DNA from: Mesorhizobium sp. M1C.F.Ca.ET.210.01.1.1
GTDB taxonomy: Bacteria > Pseudomonadota > Alphaproteobacteria > Rhizobiales > Rhizobiaceae
Length of the DNA stretch: 64,000 nucleotides
Direction of reading: 5' to 3'
Assembly (NCBI RefSeq): GCF_004791585.1
Contig: NZ_SRUU01000011.1
Coordinates: forward strand, 124,001-188,000
Below are positions 29,890-37,850 of this stretch, piece after piece; positions within the stretch are counted from its first letter, which is position 1, and each line of letters starts with the position of its first letter. The position numbers and the translations under genes were made by a program. The notes beneath the pieces are model-generated. The model saw only the letters and a program-made list of their open reading frames with translations. It made no database searches and was not told the origin of the DNA.

Positions 29890-30159
29890 CTAGACTTTCG
29901 GCTTGTCGCTGCCGCCCGTGATCTTGGCGCAGCTGCCGGCTGGCACGTAGAGCCAGGAATCCGGCTGGTTGTCGGCGGTCGAAGTGCCGGCGCATGAATG
30001 CGTCGCTGTCTGGCAGTCGTTCTGGCCCGCCTTGACGACGCCATAGCATTTCTCGAAGGCGAAGCCGGGCTTGGCGGCCGGACCGCTGTAGGCCGCCGTC
30101 GCGGCGAGCGAGGTGGCGGCCGCGAGGGCCGATCCGATGAGGGTCTTGGTGTTGATCAC
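29890..30159 (-). CDS. DUF2282 exported precursor (bufferin BufA-like RiPP)
   Basis: An 89-residue protein with an N-terminal signal sequence ([18 protein letters not shown]) and four cysteines at positions 38, 49, 56 and 77, with the family wording [18 protein letters not shown]2282 proteins beside MNIO enzymes are known as bufferins, in which cysteines are oxidised by the MNIO to thiooxazole-type rings and the product binds copper in the periplasm. GTG start with AGGAGA upstream. It is the first gene of the operon, with its own upstream region of about 140 bases after a terminator. Confidence 0.86.
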   Translation of the reverse strand: MINTKTLIGSALAAATSLAATAAYSGPAAKPGFAFEKCYGVVKAGQNDCQTATHSCAGTSTADNQPDSWLYVPAGSCAKITGGSDKPKV

Positions 30160-30302
30160 AGGCTTGTCTCCTGGTTACGTTTCGAGGGAAAGACCGGCCT
30201 TGCGGCCCGTCTGCAAGCAGTCTCTCCGATCGTGATGCCGAGCTGAAATGCTGTCTCGGCATGGAATTGATACGCGGCCACTATGTTCTGGAGCACGGCG
30301 CG

Positions 30303-30335
30303 AAAAAGCCCTCCGGCGGGGACACCGGAGGGCTT
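30303..30335 (-). terminator. intrinsic terminator of the patatin-like gene
   Basis: Perfect 11-base arms at 30306-30316 and 30325-30335 (AAGCCCTCCGG paired with its complement) with an eight-base loop, followed on the minus strand by a T-run at 30307-30303. It lies 56 bases past the stop of the patatin-like gene and isolates it from the bufferin operon. Confidence 0.85.
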
Positions 30336-30390
30336 GGCGCCTGCGTTCGGGAGTACGCGAAGCAGGCGCGGCCAGGCAGGAGGGATGCGC

Positions 30391-31251
30391 CTAGATGTAT
30401 TGGGCTCGGCAGCCGATGGCCGGGCGTTCGTCGGTGCTGAAAAGGTCAGCCGCAAGCCAGCCTTCGGCACATTGCCGACCTCTGTCACGCATGTCGGTCA
30501 GTTCACCCCAGTCGATCCAGGGTCTCACGAAGAGCGCAGCCCCAACTCGGTATTGACTGTCGAAGATGGTGTGAACCGGCGCGCATTTGGTCGCGCAATG
30601 GGTAGAGGAGAAGCTGCGATCCGGACATAGTGTCGTGAACAATGACGGCCTACCCGCGACGATCAGGCGATGGCTCGTTTTCGGCGACCAAGCAGGCGGC
30701 AACTGCGAGAGCTCGCTATCACCCCAATAACTATCGCCGTCGATTTCGACAGGCGGGGAGAGGAACGGCACGGTGGCTGCCGCCACTACGGCTTTGATCG
30801 ACAGCTGCTCGCCGGAGAATATCGTGACAGCATCGGTGCGGGCGTTGACGGCCAGGATGCCGAGTTTCACCGGGCAGCGTTCGTCGCGGATTTGCTCGAT
30901 GTCGATTGACTGTTCCAGAATCGATCGAAGCAGGCTCGCTCTGTCTATGGCGAACATCGAAGCGTGGCTGACGCGCCGCCAGAAATTGGCGAGTGTAGTC
31001 CGCGCGCCACGCCGGCCGCCAAGGCTTAGGCCGTAGGCCAGGACCGCCGCTTCCACCGCTCCGAAACCGGCGGCGGTGATGGCCTCAAAGGTGAAGTTCG
31101 GCTCGTCGAGCAGGCGGTCGAGCACGCCCCAGACAAAGGCGCCATGCGCGTCGCTTGCCAGGACGATGTCAACAGACTGGCCCCCTTCTAGCCGGGAATT
31201 CGTCCTGGAAATGACGGCCTGGTCAGTTCGCGTTCCGGATTGGACGTGCAT
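30391..31251 (-). CDS. patatin-like protein lacking catalytic residues
   Basis: A 286-residue homologue of patatin-like phospholipases of the RpoH-suppressor type: VDIVLASDAHGAFVWGVLDRLL, AVLAYGLSLGGRRGAR, LANFWRRVSH and the closing MRDRGRQCAEGWLA match that family. Yet the oxyanion GGG is replaced by ASD, the GxSxG nucleophile position reads AAGFG (no serine), and the expected DGG catalytic Asp reads GDS. The frame is otherwise open with GGAG before the ATG at 31251 and a strong terminator behind it. It may be a pseudoenzyme or an early-stage pseudogene. The middle region (residues 200-235) aligns poorly. Confidence 0.7.
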   Translation of the reverse strand: MHVQSGTRTDQAVISRTNSRLEGGQSVDIVLASDAHGAFVWGVLDRLLDEPNFTFEAITAAGFGAVEAAVLAYGLSLGGRRGARTTLANFWRRVSHASMFAIDRASLLRSILEQSIDIEQIRDERCPVKLGILAVNARTDAVTIFSGEQLSIKAVVAAATVPFLSPPVEIDGDSYWGDSELSQLPPAWSPKTSHRLIVAGRPSLFTTLCPDRSFSSTHCATKCAPVHTIFDSQYRVGAALFVRPWIDWGELTDMRDRGRQCAEGWLAADLFSTDERPAIGCRAQYI

Positions 31252-31474
31252 CTTTTTGTCTCCATCCCAAAGTCGCCGGCAAGGGCGACTGGTGGAGAGA
31301 CTGCCGCATCTTCTTTTTTGGCCGAAATGCCAAGGTGGCATGAAGTCCATAGGCAGATTGCATTGGCTGCCGGTCTTCATGCACCGCAAGCTCACTGCAG
31401 TCGGGCGAAGTGACGCGATGTTGCTCGCCCCCGCCCCCTGACGGCGTCTGGGTCAGGGTGGAGAGGAGTGTGCC

Positions 31475-31750
31475 GTGAGAATACGAACTGTCTGCCTCAG
31501 CGTGATTGCCGTAGGTCTTCTTGTCAGGGCGGCATCCGCCGACCCGTTCAGTGACCTGGCGGCCTTTCCAACATTCTATACGGACGCCAGCATGAAGACG
31601 ATGAAGCCAATGGCCGAATTCAGGAAGGCCTGGTTTGCCATGCCCAGGCATGATCGGGTCACGATGACCAAGGCCTGCAACGACCCGGCAATGATGAAGC
31701 CCCATGCCGCTTTCTGCGCGAACGTGCTGGCTTTGGGCGGTGCCAACTAG
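31475..31750 (+). CDS. small exported protein, paralogue 1 of a tandem pair
   Basis: A 91-residue protein of unknown function with a signal peptide (cleavage plausible after ASA near residue 22) and two cysteines at 68 and 81 that could form a disulfide. It starts at GTG 31475, after AGAGGAG. Its mature part shares the same length and register with the next gene, including TDxxMKTMK, AxF..AW.A.P, CND and KPHAxFCA segments. The family is not recognised. It is divergent from the degenerate patatin gene. Confidence 0.72.
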   Translation: MRIRTVCLSVIAVGLLVRAASADPFSDLAAFPTFYTDASMKTMKPMAEFRKAWFAMPRHDRVTMTKACNDPAMMKPHAAFCANVLALGGAN

Positions 31751-31941
31751 CGGCCGTGGCGCCAGGCATCCGCGCGGATGCAGCACCGGCATAAACTTTA
31801 TTCGCAGATGGCATTGGCGAGTTGAGAACCGGATGAAGCACAGTCCATCTCAGCAAGGAGGAACCCGGTAATTCTGAATTGCTGCCAAATCATCCAAGCG
31901 GTTGTCGATAGGACGACTACCTAACCAGAGAAGGCCTTAAA

Positions 31942-32217
31942 ATGAATATCAAAGCTATCTGCCTCGGCGCTTTTGCTCTTTCGGTTCTTGGCGGCGCTAC
32001 CTTCGCCGGCGCGCTCGATGAGCCGTCCAACATGCAGCCCTTCTTCACCGATTCCGGCATGAAGACGATGAAGTCGAGTGCTGATTTCGAGACGGCGTGG
32101 AAGGCTACGCCGAAGACGACGCAGGACGCGATGATGAAGGAATGCAACGACGCCGCCATGAGCAAGCCGCACGCTCAGTTCTGCGCCCAGCTCTTCGCCT
32201 TGGGCCATCACAGCTGA
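31942..32217 (+). CDS. small exported protein, paralogue 2 of a tandem pair
   Basis: A 91-residue exported protein with signal peptide (MNIKAICLGAFALSV, cleavage near residue 22-24) and cysteines at 68 and 81. By direct comparison it matches its neighbour at 31 of 55 positions between residues 34 and 88, with no gaps, so the two arose by tandem duplication. A perfect hairpin follows 33 bases after the stop. Role unknown; both genes sit next to a copper-related operon and stress-type genes, which is suggestive only. Confidence 0.75.
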   Translation: MNIKAICLGAFALSVLGGATFAGALDEPSNMQPFFTDSGMKTMKSSADFETAWKATPKTTQDAMMKECNDAAMSKPHAQFCAQLFALGHHS

Positions 32218-32250
32218 CACTCCTCGGCGTCAGCTGCGACTGGACAGTTT

Positions 32251-32275
32251 GATGGCGGGCCCTTGGCCCGCCATC
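32251..32275 (+). terminator. hairpin terminator after the small exported protein
   Basis: Perfect 11-base arms GATGGCGGGCC (32251-32261) and its complement (32265-32275) with a three-base loop, 33 bases after the stop. There is no clear T-run, so efficiency is uncertain. Confidence 0.65.
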
Positions 32276-32389
32276 GCCGCATGACGAAACGCTATCGACT
32301 TTATAGCCCCCGTGCATTGGCGTGATGGAATGCTTTGCGGCAGGGTTCCAACCTGCACATGCATCTATGCAGCAGAGGGACAAACCGGC

Positions 32390-33304
32390 ATGGACATTCA
32401 TCACATCCGCTACTTCCTGGCCGTGTGCGAGACGCGGAACTTCACGCGCGCCGGCGAAAAATGCAACGTCACCCAGCCGGCGCTGTCGCGCGCCATCCAG
32501 CAACTGGAGGATGAGGTCGGCGGCCTGCTGTTTCGCCGTGAACGGAACCTGACCCATCTTACCGATCTGGGCGCATTGCTGCGCCCGCGGTTCCAGCAGA
32601 TCCTCGATGAGGTAACCGGCGTGCGCCAGGAGGCATCGAGGTTCCTCTGCCTGGAGAACGCCAATCTCAAGGTCGGCGTCATGTGCACCATCGGTCCGCG
32701 CCGCTTCACCGGCTTGCTCACCGATTTCAACAGACGCCAGCAGGGCATCCAGCTGCAATTGGTGGAGGGTGTGCCGGCCTCGCTGTCGCAACTGCTCGAA
32801 GCGGGTGAGATCGACGTCGCCATCATGGCGTCCAGCAACGCTTTTCCGGAGCGCTTCGACGTCACGCCGCTCTATCGCGAGCGGTTCGTCCTGGCTTTCC
32901 CCAATGGCCACCGGCTGGCCCGCAACGACAATGTCGCCATCTCCGAGCTCGATGGCGAGAACTACCTGAGGCGGCTGAATTGCGAGTATCGCGATCACCT
33001 CGCCGGTCTCTGCAACGATCGCGGCGTGAAGCTCAGGATCTCCTACGCCAGCGAGCGGGAAGACTGGATCCAGAACATGGTTTCCGGTGGGCTTGGCATC
33101 TGCTTCATCCCCGAATTCAGCGCCGTCATCCCGGGCTTGCAGATCAGGCCCGTCGTCGATCCGGAGGTCTGGCGCGAGGTCTCGCTGGTCGTGGTGGCCG
33201 GGCGCCGCTTCTCGCCGGCGACGTCGACATTCGTGAACAGCGTCAAGGCACACAGTTGGCCGGAAAGCGGCATCGACCTGTCGGTCAGGAAAACGGCCGC
33301 GTAG
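32390..33304 (+). CDS. LysR family transcriptional regulator
   Basis: A 304-residue LysR regulator. The N-terminal helix-turn-helix reads HHIRYFLAVCETRNFTRAG then CNVTQPALSRAIQQLEDE, and a periplasmic-binding-like effector domain follows. ATG 32390 gives the canonical N-terminus; the open frame upstream is not needed. It faces the same way as the cupin, MFS and DUF302 genes downstream and may regulate them. Two similar regulators lie at 35862 and 42636. Confidence 0.88.
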   Translation: MDIHHIRYFLAVCETRNFTRAGEKCNVTQPALSRAIQQLEDEVGGLLFRRERNLTHLTDLGALLRPRFQQILDEVTGVRQEASRFLCLENANLKVGVMCTIGPRRFTGLLTDFNRRQQGIQLQLVEGVPASLSQLLEAGEIDVAIMASSNAFPERFDVTPLYRERFVLAFPNGHRLARNDNVAISELDGENYLRRLNCEYRDHLAGLCNDRGVKLRISYASEREDWIQNMVSGGLGICFIPEFSAVIPGLQIRPVVDPEVWREVSLVVVAGRRFSPATSTFVNSVKAHSWPESGIDLSVRKTAA

Positions 33305-33492
33305 CAAATCGAAGTGAAAGCCTGACGCCGCGATGAATGTCATGGCGGAGATGGCTTGTTGGCGGGATGATCCGCCATAGTTTTCAGGTATCGATTTAAG
33401 AGCCGATCAGCATTTCTCTTTCTTCGAGGCTGCCGTCACTCTCCTGTCATGCCCCGCTTCCGCGATTGGGCACCGAAAAAGGAGAACTAGAC

Positions 33493-33993
33493 ATGGCTTC
33501 CAAGACTATTGCATTGCAGGTGCCGATGAAGCTGGCGCTGACACTCGGACTGCTTACCGCGACCGCTGCGTTTTCAGTCGCTCCGGTTTTCGCCGGCGAA
33601 TGTCCTGCCGGCCAGGCCGCCACGACCGACATCCAGGAACATCCCAGCAAGCCGGTCGGCGTCACCGACACGGTGCTCGCCGGGATCGACCTGAGCAGCA
33701 AGGGCGAAGCCTGGAAGGGCAATATGCTGCGCCTGCGCAAGCTGGTCGTTCAGCCCGGCGGCGTGGTGCCGTGGCATGAGCACAATGTCCGCCCGGCCAA
33801 TATCATCGTCGTCGAAGGCTCGATCACCGAATACGCCAGCACCTGCAAGGTCGGCATCGAACATCCAGCCGGCGATGTGACGGCCGAGTTCGGCCAACTC
33901 GCCCATTGGTGGAAGAACAACGGCAAGGTCCCGGCGGTGCTCTATTCGGCCGACGTCCTGCCGCCCGCGATGCACGACGACCACATGATGTGA
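33493..33993 (+). CDS. exported cupin-domain protein
   Basis: A 166-residue secreted or periplasmic cupin. A signal peptide (LALTLGLLTATAAFSVAPVFAG) ends near residue 37, and the cupin metal motif PWHEHNVRPANIIVVEGSI follows, with a His-rich C-terminus (MHDDHMM) that could bind metal. Two cysteines may form a disulfide. AAAAGGAG precedes the ATG. Function unknown; a role in detoxifying reactive or chlorinated compounds is possible but not shown. Confidence 0.78.
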   Translation: MASKTIALQVPMKLALTLGLLTATAAFSVAPVFAGECPAGQAATTDIQEHPSKPVGVTDTVLAGIDLSSKGEAWKGNMLRLRKLVVQPGGVVPWHEHNVRPANIIVVEGSITEYASTCKVGIEHPAGDVTAEFGQLAHWWKNNGKVPAVLYSADVLPPAMHDDHMM

Positions 33994-34086
33994 GCCGCAC
34001 GTCGCGGTGAGCTGATCCCAGCATCAGCAACCAAAAAGCGCGTCCTCGGGCGACCGCCTGGGGACGTGTGGACACGGAGCCCCGTC

Positions 34087-35289
34087 ATGACGACCAGTGA
34101 ACATACCGAACCCACGCGGCTCCGCATGGTTGCCGCGGACAGCTGGCGCTTCGGCCTGATTGCCTTGATCGCGTTTCTGACGCTGGTCGACCTGTTTGCC
34201 GCCCAGGCCATCCTGCCTTCGCTGGTGGTAAAATTCGGCGTCAGCCGGGCGACCATGGGCTTCGCCGTCAATGCCAGCACCTTCGGCATGGCGGTGGCCG
34301 GCATCGCGGTTGCGCTCTTCGGACGCGGCATCGATCGCCGCAACGGCATCTGGATCAGCCTGGCCGCCCTGGCGATCCCGACGACGTTGCTTTCGCAGAC
34401 GGACAGCATCCTCGTCTTCGCCCTGCTGCGCGTTGCGCAAGGCCTGTGCATGTCGACCGCCTTCACGCTGACGATGGCCTACCTCGCCGAGCATTTTTCC
34501 GCGCGGCAGACGACGGGCGCGCTCGCGGCCTATGTGACGGGCAACGTCGCCAGCAACTTCTTCGGCCGGCTGATGTCGGCAGCCGTCGCCGACACGTTCG
34601 GCATCTCCACCAACTTCCTGACCTTCGCCGGCCTCAATCTGTTCGGCGCAGCCCTTGTCTGGTTCACGCTGCAGAAGACCTCTGCAATGATGCGCGCCGA
34701 TGCTAAGGGCGGGCCCGCCCGCGCAGCCTGGAAGGCTCCGCTGCAAAATGCCGAGCTGCGCGCCTGTTTCGCGATCGGCTTCCTGATCCTTTTCGTCTTC
34801 ATCGGCACCTTCACCTATGTGAACTTCCAGCTCGTTGCGGCGCCCCTGTCGCTGACGCCGATGGCTCTTGGCGCGGTCTATTTCGTCTTCCTGCCCTCGA
34901 TGCTGACGACCCCGCTTGCCGGGCGCGTCGCGGCAGGTCTCGGTCCGAGAGGAGGGATCGGAGCGACGCTCGGGCTGGCGATCGCCGGGCTGCTTCTGCT
35001 GCTCGCCGCCAGCCTTTCCGTCGTTCTTGCCGGCATGGCTTTGGTCGCCATCGGCACCTTCCTGGCACAGGCAATAGCCACCGGGCATGTGAGCCGAACC
35101 GCCTCGCGCGATCGCGCCGCCGCGAGCGGCGTCTACCTTGCCTCCTACTATGCGGGCGGGCTCGCCGGCAGCTTCATCATCGGCCAGCTCTACGACCGCT
35201 TCGGCTGGACCGCATGCGTGGTTCTGCTCGCCGCGGTTCTCGCCGGAGCGATCGCGATCGCGCACGTGCTGCAGACGCCGAGGACGTGA
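34087..35289 (+). CDS. MFS transporter
   Basis: A 400-residue major facilitator with about twelve hydrophobic helices. The loop between helices 2 and 3 carries the typical charged GRGIDRRNG motif, and RVAQGLCMSTAF is present in helix 4. It resembles drug/arabinose-efflux-type (YnfM-like) exporters. The ATG at 34087 has GGAG about seven bases upstream and is preferred to the GTG at 34066. It follows the exported cupin and precedes the DUF302 gene, probably in one transcript. Confidence 0.83.
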   Translation: MTTSEHTEPTRLRMVAADSWRFGLIALIAFLTLVDLFAAQAILPSLVVKFGVSRATMGFAVNASTFGMAVAGIAVALFGRGIDRRNGIWISLAALAIPTTLLSQTDSILVFALLRVAQGLCMSTAFTLTMAYLAEHFSARQTTGALAAYVTGNVASNFFGRLMSAAVADTFGISTNFLTFAGLNLFGAALVWFTLQKTSAMMRADAKGGPARAAWKAPLQNAELRACFAIGFLILFVFIGTFTYVNFQLVAAPLSLTPMALGAVYFVFLPSMLTTPLAGRVAAGLGPRGGIGATLGLAIAGLLLLLAASLSVVLAGMALVAIGTFLAQAIATGHVSRTASRDRAAASGVYLASYYAGGLAGSFIIGQLYDRFGWTACVVLLAAVLAGAIAIAHVLQTPRT

Positions 35290-35334
35290 CACGCCAAGAC
35301 CGACAACTTCGCTATCCAACCAAAGGAGACTGAC

Positions 35335-35799
35335 ATGACCAACCACCTGAAAACCCTTATTGCCGGCGCCGCCATGCTGATGGCGGTTGCCCTTCCGGCC
35401 GCCGCATCCGACGGCGTCGTCACGGTCAAGAGCGACTATTCGGTCGCCGAGACCGTCGCCCGCATCAAGAAGGACGTGCTGAAGAAGGGCATCATGTTCT
35501 TCGGCGTGATCGACCAGGCAAGGCTCGGCAACAAAGCCGGCAACGATGTCAGGCCGTCCCGGCTGGTGATGTTCGGCAATCCGGCGCTCGGCACGACCTT
35601 CATCACGTCCAATCCGGAGGCCGGTCTCGACTGGCCTGTGCGGGTGCTGGTCTACCAGACCGCGGATGGTTCGGTTTACGCCGCCTATAGCGATTTCGGC
35701 TGGATCGCCAAACGGCACGGCATCACCGACCGCGCCGCGCAGTTCAAGATGGCGACGGAGGTCATCCAGTCCGTGACCTCGACGGTGAGAAAGAACTGA
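35335..35799 (+). CDS. exported DUF302 domain protein
   Basis: A 154-residue protein with a signal peptide ending after PAAASD-like residues (~23) and a DUF302 domain beginning SDYSVAETVARIK and containing VMFGNPALGTTFITSNPEAG. DUF302 proteins are small periplasmic or lipid-binding-like folds of unclear function. AAAGGAG precedes the ATG. It is the last gene before a convergent LysR gene. Confidence 0.82.
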   Translation: MTNHLKTLIAGAAMLMAVALPAAASDGVVTVKSDYSVAETVARIKKDVLKKGIMFFGVIDQARLGNKAGNDVRPSRLVMFGNPALGTTFITSNPEAGLDWPVRVLVYQTADGSVYAAYSDFGWIAKRHGITDRAAQFKMATEVIQSVTSTVRKN

Positions 35800-35822
35800 G
35801 CGCGGACAGGGCCGGAGATCCG

Positions 35823-35843
35823 CTGCCTGGGCCAGCCAGGCAG
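35823..35843. terminator. hairpin between convergent genes
   Basis: Perfect eight-base arms CTGCCTGG (35823-35830) and CCAGGCAG (35836-35843) around a five-base loop, located between the DUF302 gene and the convergent LysR gene. Probably a terminator for one or both directions; no T-run is evident. Confidence 0.5.
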
Positions 35844-35861
35844 ATTGCTCGGGCAGGCAAA

Positions 35862-36779
35862 CTATTCGGCGGCGGCCGCGGACAAAGCCTTTGCCCGCTC
35901 GCCGAACCACTTCTTCTGCGTGGCCTCGCGCACCAGCGCGCCGACCGCCGGTGAATGCCTGCGGCCGCGCACGGTGACGAGATTGACCTCGCGCCAGAAT
36001 TCCGGCTCGGTGATCGGCAAGGCCACCACTCCGGGATGCTTGGCGGTATGCTCGGGCATGAAGCCGAAACCGAGCCCGGCTGCGATCATGGCCAGCGTCC
36101 AGTCGTCACGATCGCTCCAGTAGACGGGACTGACCGTGACGCCCTGTTCGGCGAGGATCGCGTCCGCATAGCCGGCAAACTCGCAATTGTTGCGATGGAT
36201 GTAGCTTTCATTGCTCATATCCTTCACCCGCACCACGCTCTGGTTGGCGAGGCGATGGGCCACGTGAACAGCCATCACCATCTGCTCTTGAAACAGTGGC
36301 AGGGAATGCACCTCTTCGTCGGGCACGTTCGATGGCAACGCATAGATGGCGGCCTCGAGGTCGCCTTCCAGCAACCTTCGCCTCAGGCTCGCGGCGTCTG
36401 AATCGCAAAGGTGAAGCTCCACGCCGGGGTGATGGCCACGGACAGCCGCGATGAGCTCGATGATCTCATCCGGCGCGATCGTGCTCATGATGCCGACTCT
36501 CAGCGGCATCTTTTTCAGGTTCACATACTGCTCGGCGATCTGCTTTGCCTGGCGGGAGTTCTCGAACACGCCCTCGAGATAGGTCTCGACCATGCGGCCG
36601 AGCTCCGTGAGGTGGGTGAAGCGGCGCTCACGATGAAAAAGCGGCCCGCCGAATTCATCCTCCAGCAGTTTTATGGCGCGTGAAAGCGCCGGCTGCGTGA
36701 CGTTGCACTGCTCGGCGGCACGGGTGAAATTCAGCTCCTTGGCGACGGCCAAGAAGTATCTGACCTGGCTGATCTCCAC
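35862..36779 (-). CDS. LysR family transcriptional regulator
   Basis: A 305-residue LysR protein starting at GTG 36779 (N-terminus VEISQVRYFLAVAKELNFTR). The recognition segment CNVTQPALSRAIKLLEDEFGG is almost identical to those of the other two LysR genes in this region. It is divergent from the 3-hydroxybutyrate dehydrogenase gene with 265 bases between, so that gene and its downstream operon are likely targets. The effector is unknown. Confidence 0.87.
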   Translation of the reverse strand: MEISQVRYFLAVAKELNFTRAAEQCNVTQPALSRAIKLLEDEFGGPLFHRERRFTHLTELGRMVETYLEGVFENSRQAKQIAEQYVNLKKMPLRVGIMSTIAPDEIIELIAAVRGHHPGVELHLCDSDAASLRRRLLEGDLEAAIYALPSNVPDEEVHSLPLFQEQMVMAVHVAHRLANQSVVRVKDMSNESYIHRNNCEFAGYADAILAEQGVTVSPVYWSDRDDWTLAMIAAGLGFGFMPEHTAKHPGVVALPITEPEFWREVNLVTVRGRRHSPAVGALVREATQKKWFGERAKALSAAAAE

Positions 36780-37044
36780 TGCACGCTTCCCCTCGGGCGC
36801 TGTCCAGACGCCCCGGCGTTGCCAAGCAATATTACTAGCTGCTGTTACGTCAAACAACCCGGCCCGCGGATCTGCATCGCGAGGCGCGCCGGTCAGACTG
36901 TCGGCTATCGAATCCATGTCTCAACGGCATTTCCGCGGTTTCAGGCGGCTCGTCATACTGGTCCGCAGATCCAGAGCCGGGCGCTGCTGCCCGCCGCTCG
37001 CAGCCGCCGGCCGACGCCGGCGGCCCAGACACAGGGAAACGACG

Positions 37045-37827
37045 ATGCTCAGTGGCAAGACAGCGCTCATCACCGGTTCGACCAGCGGTATCGGCCAGGG
37101 TATCGCCGAAGCCTTCGCGGCCAAGGGCTGCAACATCGTTCTGAACGGTTTCGGAAATGCCGGCGAGATCGAGTTGCTGCGGGCGAAACTGGCCGCCGAC
37201 CATGGCGTGACCGTCCGCTATGACGGCGCTGACATGAGCAAGGGCGATGCCATCACTGCGATGATGGACAAGGCCATCGCAGAATTCGGCGCGGTCGACA
37301 TCCTGGTCAACAATGCCGGCATTCAGCATGTCGCGCCGATCGATGACTTCCCGATCGAGAAATGGGAGGCAGTCGTGGCCATCGATCTGATGTCGTCCTT
37401 CTTCACGATCCGGCGCGCCCTGCAGGCGATGAAGGCGCGCAAATGGGGGCGCATCATCAACGTCGCCTCGGCGCACGCGCTGGTCGCTTCCCCTTACAAA
37501 TCAGCCTATGTCGCGGCCAAGCATGGCGTCGCCGGCCTGACGAAGACCGTCGCGCTGGAAGTTGCCGAACAGGGCATCACCGTCAACGCGGTCTGCCCCG
37601 GCTACGTGCTCACCCCACTGGTCGAGAAGCAGATACCGGACACGGCCAAGGCCCGCGGGATCACCGAAGAGCAGGTGATCAAGGATGTGCTGCTTGCCGC
37701 GCAGCCGACCAAGCAGTTTGTCACCGTGGAGCAGGTTGCAGCGCTCTGCCTGTTCCTGGCCTCCGATGAAGCGGCCTCGATCACCGGCGCCGTCATGCCG
37801 ATCGAAGGCGGCTGGACCGCTCACTAG
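37045..37827 (+). CDS. bdhA: D-3-hydroxybutyrate dehydrogenase
   Basis: A 260-residue short-chain dehydrogenase that interconverts 3-hydroxybutyrate and acetoacetate with NAD. It shows TGSTSGIGQGIAEAF, NNAGIQHVAPIDDFP (the Gln is typical of this enzyme), catalytic serine in INVASAHALVASP and YVAAKHG. ATG at 37045 with AGGGAAA upstream; the longer frame upstream is noncoding. It is followed 24 bases later by a patatin phospholipase gene, a pairing seen in other Rhizobiales, and likely serves polyhydroxybutyrate or ketone-body metabolism. Confidence 0.88.
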   Translation: MLSGKTALITGSTSGIGQGIAEAFAAKGCNIVLNGFGNAGEIELLRAKLAADHGVTVRYDGADMSKGDAITAMMDKAIAEFGAVDILVNNAGIQHVAPIDDFPIEKWEAVVAIDLMSSFFTIRRALQAMKARKWGRIINVASAHALVASPYKSAYVAAKHGVAGLTKTVALEVAEQGITVNAVCPGYVLTPLVEKQIPDTAKARGITEEQVIKDVLLAAQPTKQFVTVEQVAALCLFLASDEAASITGAVMPIEGGWTAH

Positions 37828-37850
37828 ATCCGGCACGAGGAGCGAAAGCC

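Noticed and set aside
34024..35910. 628-residue minus-strand open frame opposite the MFS gene
   Set aside because: Antisense to a clear membrane transporter; His/Arg/Glu-rich without domain.
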